A stretch of 64,000 bases of DNA from Algibacter mikhailovii (GTDB lineage Bacteria; Bacteroidota; Bacteroidia; Flavobacteriales; Flavobacteriaceae), in NCBI RefSeq assembly GCF_014651495.1, contig NZ_BMWZ01000006.1:260697-324696 (forward strand). Direction: 5' to 3'. The position numbers and the translations under genes were made by a program. Position 1 is the stretch's first letter, and the number at the start of each line of letters is the position of its first letter. Below the pieces are notes generated by a model. It was not told the DNA's origin. It made no database searches and worked only from the letters and a program-made list of their open reading frames with translations. This document shows positions 27,985-37,718 of this stretch, piece by piece.

Positions 27985-29625
27985 TTAAGATATCTTTTTT
28001 ACCATATCCTCGAAGTCATTTCTGTTTAATGCATTGTTTTTTACTTTTACTCTATAATTGTAAATAGTATTCACAGAGTATCTTAGGATTTTAGATATTT
28101 TTGAACTACTAGATATGCCTAATCTAATTAATGCAAATATCCTTAGTTCAGTATTTAGACTATTGGTGTCTTTTATCGTAATTTGTTTATCGTCTTGTAA
28201 TAAACCGTTAAATTGTTCTACGAAATTTGGATAAATATGTAAAAATGATTTATCAAAGTTTTCATAAAAAATATTAAGCTCGTTATCTATTAACTGTTTG
28301 GACTTAGTCATTTCTAACAATGACTTAGTCTTGTTGGAAACAATATATTTCCTGACCATTTTTCGGTAGGTATCTAACTTATTGATGTAATCTGAGTAAA
28401 GATTCAAAAATGTACCTATATACTGTTCTTTTATTCGGTCTGAATCAGAAAGTTCATTGTAAAGCCTGTTTAAATCGGCGTTTGTAAATTGAAGTTTTTC
28501 GTTAAGGCTTTGCAATTGGTTATTTGCCTCTTTAAGACTTTTTCTGGCTGAAGACAACCGTTTTATTTGTCGGTAAATATATATAATCGTAATGACTAAA
28601 AACAAAGCTAAAATACTAATGAAGACAAGCATTTTTTTGAGTTCCTTTTGTTGCTCTAAGCTTTTTTCTTCATAGGCTTTAGATATTACCGAAAGGGTGT
28701 TCGAGATATTAACAAAGCGCAATTTTGAATTGAATTTTTCGGCGTCTGCTACAGAAAAGTCTATATACCTGTGCGCTCTTTCAATGTCGCCTTCCCTAAA
28801 ATAAATCATGGCCAATACAGTAAGGGATGCATTGTCTTTAACAGAAGCTGTAATGTCGGATATTGCAGAAAGTATCAAGAATTTTTTTTGTTCTTCAATA
28901 CGACCACTAAGCTCAAAAAGTAACGATCTTTCAAAGGTAATTAAAGAATATTTTGGTGTGCCAGATTCAACATTACTGAGGCGTTGCGCGTTAATTCTAA
29001 GTGCGTTTTCAATAGCTCTTTGGTCTCTGAAACCTTTTTCAATTAATGCTAAGGATTCATCCGAATTTTGATCTAAGCGTTGTAATAAAGAATCTTGATA
29101 CGTAGCATACAACTGCGAGTAATTCGCTTTTATTCTTTTCACGGAAGTGTAAAAACTAAGTCCAGAATACCCTTCTTTGAAACTAAAATAATACAGATTT
29201 AAAAGTTTTTCTGGAAGCTCCTGTCTTTGAATTTCGTTTAGAACATCAATGGCCTCTTTGTATCTCCCTGAGGTTACCAGGAGTTTAGCTAATTTTAATC
29301 TAGACTCTTTTTCAAAATTAATATTGCCAATTTGCTTTGCAACTCCAATATTCTGTTCTATATAGTCTAAAGCGCTATCAAAACTATACTTTTCGTATTC
29401 GCCAATAATCTTATTGGTTAAAAAGTATTTGTTTTCCAAACTAATATTCTCTTCATTAAGAAGTTCTTCTAAATTGCTTATTCTTAAGTTTTTAGAGGTA
29501 TCATAAACGTCTCTTTTATTCATAGCTTCATCGAGCTTCAGAAGCAACGAATTCAGTTCTGTTTGACCTATGGCCAAGCAATGAATAAACAGAAAAAGAA
29601 TAAAAGCAGGGGTTCTTCTAGACAA
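27985..29625 (-). CDS. SusR-like membrane regulator with DUF6377-type C-terminus, PUL 2
   Basis: 546-residue inner-membrane regulator of the SusR type. Signal/anchor at 1-20; helical TPR-like periplasmic sensor, about 25-325 ('FEKESRLKLAKLLVTSGRYKEAIDVLNEI', cut); one membrane helix, about 332-352; a coiled-coil linker ('ARKSLKEANNQLQSLNEKLQ'); and a C-terminal region with 'ELRIFALIRLGISSSSKISKILRYSVNTIYNYR' (partly quoted), which looks like a LuxR-like helix-turn-helix. No kinase domain. In Bacteroides, SusR-type proteins activate the adjacent SusC operon when they bind oligosaccharide. The gene lies upstream of susC2 in the same orientation and divergent from the GH43 gene. Confidence 0.82.
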   Translation of the reverse strand: MSRRTPAFILFLFIHCLAIGQTELNSLLLKLDEAMNKRDVYDTSKNLRISNLEELLNEENISLENKYFLTNKIIGEYEKYSFDSALDYIEQNIGVAKQIGNINFEKESRLKLAKLLVTSGRYKEAIDVLNEIQRQELPEKLLNLYYFSFKEGYSGLSFYTSVKRIKANYSQLYATYQDSLLQRLDQNSDESLALIEKGFRDQRAIENALRINAQRLSNVESGTPKYSLITFERSLLFELSGRIEEQKKFLILSAISDITASVKDNASLTVLAMIYFREGDIERAHRYIDFSVADAEKFNSKLRFVNISNTLSVISKAYEEKSLEQQKELKKMLVFISILALFLVITIIYIYRQIKRLSSARKSLKEANNQLQSLNEKLQFTNADLNRLYNELSDSDRIKEQYIGTFLNLYSDYINKLDTYRKMVRKYIVSNKTKSLLEMTKSKQLIDNELNIFYENFDKSFLHIYPNFVEQFNGLLQDDKQITIKDTNSLNTELRIFALIRLGISSSSKISKILRYSVNTIYNYRVKVKNNALNRNDFEDMVKKIS

Positions 29626-29860
29626 GTTTGTTCGTTTTTAACGGCAATATAATAAAATTACAAGGACTATGTATTCAAAGTATTTTATTAAAATTTCTAT
29701 GCCCTAAAACAGGGTGCAATTGGTTATAGTATGGGTTTAATAATTAATAAAATCGATGTTTTTACGGTTAACTCCGAATGGTTTTTTTTAATCATTTTTC
29801 GAGGTGTACTGGGTTTTTGGGATTAGTTTTTATTTTAAATAAAAAAATACAATTTGCCAC

Positions 29861-29901
29861 ACAGTACAGGACAGATAAAAAGACGTCTTATTTTACTTTT
29901 A
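29861..29901 (+). promoter_or_regulatory. CAGGACA-type promoter ahead of GH43
   Basis: CAGGACAGAT (29867-29876) is followed, 17 bases later, by the -7-like box TACTTTTA (29894-29901). The 21 bases ending in AAAAAG at 29883 match 19 of 21 with a site on the minus strand ahead of lutA, and both keep 11 bases between AAAAAG and the -7 box. It occupies the place where a -33 element is expected, which suggests an activator-dependent promoter. Confidence 0.6.
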
Positions 29902-29990
29902 GCGAATATATGCATTTATAGAAAAAATGTATAAAATCATGCACTAATCTATATTTAACGAAGCATGAAAGACGTAGCACCGAATTAGAA

Positions 29991-30815
29991 ATGGATAAAA
30001 TAATTAAAGGTACAGTTTTATGGGTTTTTGCTACAGTTTATATTTCTGCACAAAACCCTATAGTTCCTAATGTAGGATTAAACGATCCTCATATTCATAT
30101 TTTTAACGATACAGCTTACGTTTATGCATCCCATGATAAATCAATTAAAAATGATAAGTTTATTATGGAAGATTGGTGGATTTGGTCATCACCTGATTTA
30201 GTCCATTGGACCAAGCGCAGTGTTTTAAATCCAATAGACACCTATATAGGGAAGGCGTTTTCGCGTTGTTGGGCAACTGATGCAGCCTATAAAAATGATA
30301 AGTATTACTTTTATTTTTCAGAAGGTAATGAGCAAACAGGCGTTGTTGTTGGTGATACACCATATGGTCCATGGAAAGACACTTTAGGCAAGCCTTTGCT
30401 AGTTTCAGATTTAACACCAACCCATGAATATGATATGGCTGTTTTTGAAGACAGTCGTGAGCATTATATTATATTCGGAGTATGGGATTACTACATTGCC
30501 AAGTTGAATAACGATATGATAAGTTTGGCTGAATCACCTAAAAAAATAACAATTAATAATCCAAGGGGCCCTTATAATCTTGATGGGAATAACCATAAAA
30601 TGCCAACAGATGATAAGCCATTTATGCATAAATACAATGGTAAATATTACTTATCCTGGGGATGTTTTTATGCCATGTCTGATAATTTGTATGGCCCTTA
30701 CGACTATAAAGATAGTGTAATAAAAGAGGAAAGCTTCGCTGAAGGATATGATGCGCCTACATGGCCAAATGGTTTTTTGCAAGCTTTTTTAAATCTTTTC
30801 CGGGCGAAAAAATAG
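29991..30815 (+). pseudogene. GH43 family glycoside hydrolase, 3'-truncated
   Basis: Five-bladed beta-propeller hydrolase of the GH43 type with signal peptide (about 1-20). D32 in 'GLNDPHIHIF' is the expected catalytic base, and D97 in 'ATDAAYKN' matches the pKa-tuning aspartate. The usual third acidic motif around 'MPTDDKPFMHKYNGKYYLSWG' has DDKP where many GH43 enzymes show a glutamate, so the catalytic acid is uncertain. After 'SFAEGYDAPTWPNGF' at about residue 262 the frame enters antisense lutB sequence and stops ('LFRAKK'). A complete enzyme would run on for some 50-100 residues or more. The promoter resembles that of lutA, pointing to a shared sugar signal. Confidence 0.72.
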
Positions 30816-31809
30816 AGCCAATTGGCCCCGGTATAGTATAGTCATAACTATGTCCGCCACTTCGTCTGTAAATAGGGCAGGTGTTCATGCATGCTCCGCA
30901 GCGTATGCAGTGCAAGGAAGCTCTAAAATCTGGTCTACTTAATTGTTCTGTTCTGCCATTGTCAACAATAACAATATGCATTTCTTTACCATTTTCTGGT
31001 TTATTGAAATGAGAAGAATATGTGGTAATAGGCTGGCCCGTGGCACTACGCGCTAAAAGCCTTAAGAATACACCTAAGTGTTTTTCCTGAGGAATAATTT
31101 TTTCTATTCCCATACAAGCAATATGCGCCTTTGCTAAATGTACACCCATATCAGCATTGCCCTCATTAGTACAAACAATAACACCACCAGTATCGGCCAC
31201 TGCAAAATTAACTCCAGTAATAGCCACATCTGCTTTTATAAATTTGTCTCTTAGATGTTTTCTAGCCTCACTTACTAAATATTCAGGATTACGCTGACTA
31301 GGTTTGGTTCCAAGGTGCTTTTGAAATAAGACATCAACTTCTTCTTTTGTTTTATGAATAGCAGGTAGCACAATATGACTGGGTGGTTCTTCTGCTAATT
31401 GTACAATGCGTTCACCTAAATCTGTGTCAATAACTTCAATGCCTTTGGCCTCCAAAAAAGGATTTAAATGACATTCTTCAGTAAGCATTGACTTGCTTTT
31501 AACTACTTTTTTTGCGTTATGCTTTTCAAGGATAGCATTAACAATTGTATTGTGCTCTTCCGCATTTGAAGCCCAATGCACATGAATACCATTCTTTTTA
31601 GCATTTGCTTCAAATTGAATTAAATAGTCGTCTAAATTAGAAAGTACGTTCGCCTTTATACTAGACCCTAATTGTCTTAAATGTTCCCATCCCTGCACCT
31701 TATGGGCAGATTTATCTCTTTTTTCTCTTACATACCATAACGCTTTATCATGCCAGTTAACTTTGGCTTCATCTTTATTAAACGCTGTGGCTTTAGTTGC
31801 ATGGCTCAT
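30757..31809 (-). pseudogene. lutB: Lactate utilization iron-sulfur protein LutB, 3'-truncated
   Basis: LutB/LldF-type subunit of the LutABC L-lactate dehydrogenase complex. The first 342 or so residues match: LUD domain ('FAVADTGGVIVCTNEGNADMG'), then the first ferredoxin-type cluster motif C301-IRC304-GAC307-MNTC311-P and 'YTIPGPIGSIFSPGKDLKK'. Full LutB is about 450-460 residues and carries a second cysteine cluster after this point. Here the last eight residues (LAKNHLAM) are antisense GH43 sequence. lutC, which normally follows, is absent. It starts 2 bp after the lutA stop. L-lactate is an end product of oxidative L-rhamnose and L-fucose catabolism, which explains such genes in PULs. 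Confidence 0.8.
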
Positions 31810-31811
31810 AA

Positions 31812-32549
31812 TTATAACGTACTATTTAATATTTCAGCTATATGCATCACTTTTAAGGGTTGTTTATTTCGGTTTACAATACCTTCTAAGTGCATTAAGC
31901 AAGAGTGATCGGCTCCTGTTAGAACTTCTACTTCACTATCTAAATGATCTTGTACACGGTCCTTACCCATTTTTGATGAAATGGCTTCTTCAAATACAGC
32001 AAAAGTTCCACCAAAACCGCAGCATTCGTCCTTTCTATTTAATGACATTAGTTGAAGACCTGACACCTTGTTTAATAAGTCTTCTTCGGTAGAGTAATGT
32101 TCTCCTTGTACTTCTGAACATGAGCCTAATTTTAAACCTCTTAGACCATGGCAGCTTTTGTGTAAACCTACTTTGTATGGGAAGGATGCGCCTAAGTCCG
32201 TTTTTCCAAGTATCTTAACAATGAATTCACAGAGTTCATACGCATTATTTCTCACCTTTTGTACCTCTGGTGTTTGTTCTAAGATATCAAAATGATGTTT
32301 CACATGGTAAATACAACTTCCCGATGGACCAACAATGTAATCAAAGGTTTTAAAATGTTCAACAAATAATTGGCAAATGCCTTTCGAATCGTCTTCATAT
32401 CCCGAATTACCTAAGGGTTGGCCGCAACAAGTTTGACCTTGAGGATAATAAACATCCACACCCAATTTTTCAAGTAATTCTAGAGATGCTATGGCTACCT
32501 GTGGGTATAATTGGTTAATATAGCATGGTATAAATAAACCTACTTTCAT
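31812..32549 (-). CDS. lutA: Lactate utilization protein LutA ((Fe-S)-binding, CCG domains)
   Basis: 245-residue cysteine-rich protein with two CCG (heterodisulfide-reductase-type) domains: 'PQGQTCCGQPLGNSG' near residue 40 and 'RKDECCGFGGTFAVFE' near residue 175, with further cysteines 'GPSGSCIYH' and 'GADHSCLMH'. Length and motifs match LutA of L-lactate oxidation. It is transcribed ahead of lutB. A promoter 40-80 bp upstream shares its element and spacing with GH43, so lactate use appears tied to glycan breakdown. Because lutB is cut and lutC is missing here, the pathway is probably non-functional from this locus. Confidence 0.9.
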   Translation of the reverse strand: MKVGLFIPCYINQLYPQVAIASLELLEKLGVDVYYPQGQTCCGQPLGNSGYEDDSKGICQLFVEHFKTFDYIVGPSGSCIYHVKHHFDILEQTPEVQKVRNNAYELCEFIVKILGKTDLGASFPYKVGLHKSCHGLRGLKLGSCSEVQGEHYSTEEDLLNKVSGLQLMSLNRKDECCGFGGTFAVFEEAISSKMGKDRVQDHLDSEVEVLTGADHSCLMHLEGIVNRNKQPLKVMHIAEILNSTL

Positions 32550-32588
32550 ATATTTAAAATAAAAATTCAGAGTCTGAATTAACTATGT

Positions 32589-32630
32589 TAAAGGTAGGCA
32601 ACTAGGGCTTTTTGTCTGTCCTGTTCTGAC
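32589..32630 (-). promoter_or_regulatory. CAGGACA-type promoter ahead of lutA
   Basis: Reading the minus strand: CAGAACAGGACAGAC (32628-32614), 17 bases, then the -7-like box TACCTTTA (32596-32589), about 40 bp before the lutA start. Nearly identical to the GH43 element, with the same spacing. Confidence 0.6.
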
Positions 32631-33061
32631 CCGTAAAAGTGGTTTTTTTAGGTTTAAATTGGTTTTGTTTTATTAGGAACAATACCCATTTTTTGATATT
32701 AATTTTAGCGCATACTCTCGCAATATGTTTTACGTAGCCAAAAGAAACCTTATCAAGCCATATAAATGCCCGGACCTCTACTTTGGGGCAATTACACCCC
32801 TGAAAGGGTGTCCTGAATTTGGCATTTTAGTATTTATAAATTTCTTGCAATAACAAATAATATACTTATAACAAAAGACGAATACCTAGTTAATATAAGC
32901 CCAATGGTAAAAGGAATGTTAGTTGCATAAGGAGATTAGATAACAAAATCTGATGCCACTAGTTTTAAAGCTAATTATACAATACAGAACTAATAAAGTA
33001 ATCACAATTAAACCAATAAAAATGGTCCTAGTTTTAACAGAATTTAAAATTAAAGGATCGT
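32631..33061. other. Intergenic region between lutA and the efflux operon, no gene seen
   Basis: AT-rich, no ORF of interest. A small hairpin ACACCC/GGGTGT lies near 32793-32811 but lacks a T-run. The efflux operon ends into this region and no clear terminator was found. Confidence 0.5.
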
Positions 33062-34522
33062 TTAATTCGTTTGGTTTTCTTGTGCTGCACTTTCTTTACT
33101 TGCTTGTTCTTCAGCTTCATTAAGCCATCCTCCACCAAGCGCTTTATACAAACGCACATAATTACTCAATAATTCGGATCTTAAATTTTCTAATAACAGT
33201 TCCGCATCAAAAGCTTGACGCTGTTGTTCTAAAAATTCTAAATAACTAGTGACGCCTTTATCATAACGTTCGCGTGACAAAAATTGAGCTTCTAGCGCAG
33301 CTCTTCGTCTTTCATTAGCAATTTCAATTTCCTCTTTAGTCGTGCGTATAGTAGCTAACAAATTTTCAACTTCAGCAATAGCCCCAAATACCGAATTTTG
33401 ATAACGATATAGTGCTTGATAAGTACGGCTATCTTCAATATCCACTTGCCTTCTTAGTTGTCCCCAATTAAAAAGTGGAGCCACTAATTCACCTCCAATA
33501 CTCCATAAGGGATTCCCTAGGCTTAAAGCACTAAAGCTAGGAGCGGCAACGCCTACTAGACCATTTAGACTCAAAGAAGGTAAACGATTGGCTTTAGCAG
33601 CACCAGTCAAGGCGTTTTGCGCAATAACATCATATTCCGCCTGTATTACATCTGGACGTCTGCTTAGTAACTCAATAGGTGGTGCCACAGGGAAGGAGAT
33701 GTCATAATCTTGATCAGCTAATGGCATGCCTATTTCAATACTTCCAATATGCCTTCCAAGAAGGAAACTTAAACTGTTCTCTAGTTGAACAATTTGACGT
33801 TCATATTGGGGAACAGCACCTGCGGCTATTGTATACTGAATCTTGGCTTGATCCACATCAATCATGGGCACAATCCCTTTGTCATAACGTGCTTGTATAA
33901 TTTGGGTCATACTATCGCGTGATCTGGCGTTTCTTTTAGAAATTTCGTATTGAGATCTGGCCCGCAATAAGTCAAAATAATTGGTAGCCACCTCAGTTAT
34001 TAACGAAATCATAATACCTCTATAGCCATATTCAGTAGCCATTAAATCTGCTTTTGCCGATTCTGAAAGCCTGCGTAATTTTCCCCAAAGATCAATCTCC
34101 CAATATACACCTGCGCTCCCAATAATAGTATTTGACGTGGGGCCAACAGTATTTAAAAGAAAATTACCTCTATTGACTTGTCCATTGGCAGAAAACTTTG
34201 GCAGAAAATCTGCATTTTGGATTTTAAGAACATATCTTGCTTGCAGGACGTTTTCAGCAGCTATTAGTGCATCTCTATTATTAGCAAAAGCTTCTCGAAT
34301 AAGCGTGTCTAAAACAGGGTCTTTAAAGAGTTTCCACCATCTTATGTCTGCGGTATCAATAGCAATTTCTTGCGTATTAATAGAGTCATAACTTACCGTT
34401 TTTAAAGTATCTAATTGTTTAAATGATAAAGGTTGATTCAGGTCAACTCCTGAATAGTTTTTTCCAGATCTACAAGCAGTAAATGCTGCCAATACTAACA
34501 ATATATAAAGTACTTTTTTCAT
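33062..34522 (-). CDS. RND efflux outer membrane channel, TolC/OprM family lipoprotein
   Basis: Outer-membrane factor of a tripartite efflux pump, 486 residues. Lipobox 'AFTAC' (C17). It has the duplicated OEP helical repeats: 'ILRRLSESAKADLMATEYG'-type helices and 'LLSRRPDVIQAEYDVIAQNA' with the family motif RRPD, then 'LSLGNPLWSIGGELVAPLFNWG' in part. It overlaps the end of the RND permease gene by one base, so it is translated together with it. The three genes form a complete pump. Substrate unknown; location between PUL segments may be incidental. Confidence 0.92.
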   Translation of the reverse strand: MKKVLYILLVLAAFTACRSGKNYSGVDLNQPLSFKQLDTLKTVSYDSINTQEIAIDTADIRWWKLFKDPVLDTLIREAFANNRDALIAAENVLQARYVLKIQNADFLPKFSANGQVNRGNFLLNTVGPTSNTIIGSAGVYWEIDLWGKLRRLSESAKADLMATEYGYRGIMISLITEVATNYFDLLRARSQYEISKRNARSRDSMTQIIQARYDKGIVPMIDVDQAKIQYTIAAGAVPQYERQIVQLENSLSFLLGRHIGSIEIGMPLADQDYDISFPVAPPIELLSRRPDVIQAEYDVIAQNALTGAAKANRLPSLSLNGLVGVAAPSFSALSLGNPLWSIGGELVAPLFNWGQLRRQVDIEDSRTYQALYRYQNSVFGAIAEVENLLATIRTTKEEIEIANERRRAALEAQFLSRERYDKGVTSYLEFLEQQRQAFDAELLLENLRSELLSNYVRLYKALGGGWLNEAEEQASKESAAQENQTN

Positions 34523-37500
34523 TAGGCTTCTTTTATTGAATTAGCATTTTCTAAATCTCTCTTCTTTTCATAATTGCCAATTTTTCCAATGAGTAAGTAT
34601 AACATCGGGTAAAAGAATACACCTAATAAAGTGGCAATGGTCATACCGCCTAGAAGCGCCATACCCATAATTTTTCTGGCTTCAGCGCCTGTACCTGTAG
34701 CGATAACTAAAGGAAAAACACCTAAAATAAATGAAAATGCTGTCATTAAAATAGGTCTGAATCTAGATTTTGCTGCTTTAACGGCAGCATCAAAAAGGGA
34801 TAATCCAGCTTTAAATTCATCATGAGCAAACTCTACAATTAGAATTGCATTTTTCGCCGCCATACCAATAAGCATGACGAAGGAGACTTGTGCAAAAATG
34901 TTGTTTTCAAAACTGACGCTAAATAAACGTGCGGCCCATAGAAAAAAGAGCGCACCAAATATGGCAAATGGCGTACCTAACAAAATTGCAAAAGGCAGAC
35001 TCCAACTTTCATATTGTGCCGCAAGAATTAAAAAGACGAACACTAACGAGAAGGTTAAAATAACGCCCAGAGAACCGGACGCCTTATTTTCTTGAAAGGA
35101 CATGGCATTCCAAGACGTGGTCATATCCTCAGGAAGTACTTCATCAGCTACTTCTTTAAGTGCTGCCATGGCTTGTGCTGAAGAATAGCCAGGAGCGGGG
35201 CCACCAGTGACTTCCACAGATCTATATAAATTAAACCTTGTGGTGTAATCAGGACCTGAAGCAGGCTTTATGGTTGCTAATGTTGAAAGCGGAACCATTT
35301 CATTATCGGAATTTTTAATAAAGAAATTTTCAATCTGCGCTTCGTTGACCCTATACTCACTTTCAGCTTGAATATAGGTTTTATAAAGTCGTCCAAATTT
35401 TGTAAAATCGTTCACATAGGATCCCCCCATAAAGGCGCCAACGGTAGTATATAAATCATTTAGTGGAACACCAAGTTTTAAGGCTTTCTCTTTGTTTATA
35501 TCCATAAATCGCTGCGGTACGGTACTTTGAAATGTGGTAAATGCTTTTCCTATTTCTGGACGAGCATTGGCTGCAGCAATAAATTTCCCAACATTTTGTG
35601 AGAGATAGGTAGGCGAGTTTCCTCCTTTATCCTGGAGCATAATACTAAACCCAGAACCGTTACCTAAACCTGGAATGGCAGGAGGTCCAAAAGCAAAGGC
35701 TTGTGCACCATTTATACGTGTCGCAAGTGCAATGTTAACCCGGTCAATAATTTCTTTGGCCGTGGCATCTCTGTTATCCCAATCTGTTAAAGTAACAAAC
35801 ATAAAAGCATTGTTTGTAGCCATAGACCCAGATAGTAAACTATAACCTGTTGCATTGGTAACATATTCTACTTCCGGTATATCCATCAATATTTTCTCTA
35901 CTCGGCTACCAATTTCATCGGTTCTTTGCAGAGAGGCAGCATTAGGTAATTGGACATTAACATAGAAGTACCCCATGTCTTCCTCAGGTATAAACCCTGC
36001 TGGCACTAGTTTTCCAAAAACACCGGCAGCAACAGAAAGAATAATAATAAATATGACGCCACGTTTTAGTTTACCTGTTAAAATACTGGTATACGATGTA
36101 TAACTATCAGTGGTCTTACCAATAAATTTATTAAATCCTGCAAAGAATTTCCCCAATAAACCACCATAGGGTTCAGGCTTCTTTAACAAGAGTGAACATA
36201 AGGCAGGACTTAGTGTTAAGGCATTCACAGAAGACACAAGCACGGACACTACAATAGTAATGGCAAATTGCTGATATAAAATCCCAGTAATACCAGCCAT
36301 TCCAGCTACGGGAATAAATACCGCTACCAGTACTAAGGTTGTGGCAATAACAGGAGCTGTAACCTTTCGCATAGCCTCTAAAGTAGCTTCTTTAGCCGTC
36401 ATACCTTTTTCAATATTTACTTGAACGGCTTCAACCACTACAATAGCATCATCCACTACAATACCAATCGCTAATACTAAACCTAAAAGGGATAATACAT
36501 TAATTGTAAAGCCTAACATTGGAAAAAACATAAAAGCACCTATTAAGGATACAGGTATGGCTAACGTTGGAATTAAGGTTGCACGCCAGTCTTGAATAAA
36601 AATAAAAACAACAAGAACAACTAATATGAGGGCAACAATAAGTGTAACAATAATATCTTTAATACCTGCAGTAATAGGAAGCGTAGAGTCAAGAGAAACA
36701 TCATAAGTCATGCCATCTGGAAAGCTTTTGCTCAGGTCCTCAATTTCCATTTTGATGTTTTCGGCAAGTTCTACAGCATTTGAACCCGGTGCTTGATAAA
36801 GCGCAACAATGGCACCCGGTTTGGAGGTTTTTTCTCTACCCTCAAGATTAATACCTAGCCTTGGAATCATACTATAGGTTTCGGTTCCTAAAGCCACACG
36901 AGCCACATCGCCAATTTTTACTTGAGATCCATCAGGTAGGGTTCTAATTACGATGTCCTCAAAAGCTTCTGCAGAGTTAAATCGTTCCGGCAATCTCACA
37001 GTATATGTAAATTCTGTTCCAGGGGGCGCTGGTTCTGCACCAAATTTTCCGCCAGGAACAATAATGTTTTGTTCATTTACAGCTTTTACTATTTCAGGAA
37101 CAGTTATTCCTCGAATAGCCAATAAATCTGGTTTAATCCAAATTCTCATAGAGTAATTGGATGCTCCCATAACATCAACCCGACCAATACCTGGGACTCT
37201 AGCCAGTCGGTCTTTGATATTAATAAGACCATAATTTCCGAGGAATTCCGCAGTATTATGAGCCGGATTATCTGTAGTTAAAGTCACTAACATTAAAATA
37301 TTCGGCAGGGACTTTTTTGTAGTAACACCATATTGCGTTACTGAAGATGGTAATTTAGCCGTAGATGCAGATACACGGTTTTGAGCTAGAACTGTGTTCA
37401 TGTCTGGATCTGTACCAACATCAAAAGATACTTGTACCACCATACTACCGTCATTGGCATTTGTAGATTTCATGTATATCATGTTATCCACACCATTCAT

Positions 37501-37716
37501 TTCTTGTTCTATGGGGGTAGCCACAGATTCCTCCACATTTAGTGCATTGGCTCCGGTGTATGTTGCTCGCACTTCCACAATGGGAGGTGTAAGATTTGGA
37601 TATTGCTCAATGGCAAGTCCAATTACAGAAACACCACCTACAATTACAATAACAATGGCAATTACCATTGCCACAATAGGGCGGTGAACAAAAAAATTAC
37701 CTTTATTTTCCGCCAT
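34522..37716 (-). CDS. RND efflux inner membrane permease, HAE1/AcrB-like
   Basis: Proton-driven drug or hydrophobe exporter, 1064 residues, the normal size. N-terminal helix after 'FFVHRPIVAMVIAIVIVIVGG', large periplasmic porter loops, 12 membrane helices. Proton-relay aspartates D422-D423 are in 'GIVVDDAIVVVEAVQ', with 'AAKNAILIVEFAHDE' in the second half. 'ATPIEQEMNGVDNMIYM' is typical for HAE1. It is the middle gene of the operon, 2 bp after the adaptor gene and overlapping the channel gene by one base. No truncation or missing key residue. Confidence 0.96.
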   Translation of the reverse strand: MAENKGNFFVHRPIVAMVIAIVIVIVGGVSVIGLAIEQYPNLTPPIVEVRATYTGANALNVEESVATPIEQEMNGVDNMIYMKSTNANDGSMVVQVSFDVGTDPDMNTVLAQNRVSASTAKLPSSVTQYGVTTKKSLPNILMLVTLTTDNPAHNTAEFLGNYGLINIKDRLARVPGIGRVDVMGASNYSMRIWIKPDLLAIRGITVPEIVKAVNEQNIIVPGGKFGAEPAPPGTEFTYTVRLPERFNSAEAFEDIVIRTLPDGSQVKIGDVARVALGTETYSMIPRLGINLEGREKTSKPGAIVALYQAPGSNAVELAENIKMEIEDLSKSFPDGMTYDVSLDSTLPITAGIKDIIVTLIVALILVVLVVFIFIQDWRATLIPTLAIPVSLIGAFMFFPMLGFTINVLSLLGLVLAIGIVVDDAIVVVEAVQVNIEKGMTAKEATLEAMRKVTAPVIATTLVLVAVFIPVAGMAGITGILYQQFAITIVVSVLVSSVNALTLSPALCSLLLKKPEPYGGLLGKFFAGFNKFIGKTTDSYTSYTSILTGKLKRGVIFIIILSVAAGVFGKLVPAGFIPEEDMGYFYVNVQLPNAASLQRTDEIGSRVEKILMDIPEVEYVTNATGYSLLSGSMATNNAFMFVTLTDWDNRDATAKEIIDRVNIALATRINGAQAFAFGPPAIPGLGNGSGFSIMLQDKGGNSPTYLSQNVGKFIAAANARPEIGKAFTTFQSTVPQRFMDINKEKALKLGVPLNDLYTTVGAFMGGSYVNDFTKFGRLYKTYIQAESEYRVNEAQIENFFIKNSDNEMVPLSTLATIKPASGPDYTTRFNLYRSVEVTGGPAPGYSSAQAMAALKEVADEVLPEDMTTSWNAMSFQENKASGSLGVILTFSLVFVFLILAAQYESWSLPFAILLGTPFAIFGALFFLWAARLFSVSFENNIFAQVSFVMLIGMAAKNAILIVEFAHDEFKAGLSLFDAAVKAAKSRFRPILMTAFSFILGVFPLVIATGTGAEARKIMGMALLGGMTIATLLGVFFYPMLYLLIGKIGNYEKKRDLENANSIKEA

Positions 37717-37718
37717 GC

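Noticed and set aside
32790-32815. ACACCC/GGGTGT hairpin as terminator of the efflux operon
   Set aside because: Only six base pairs, no T-run and 250 bases after the operon end.
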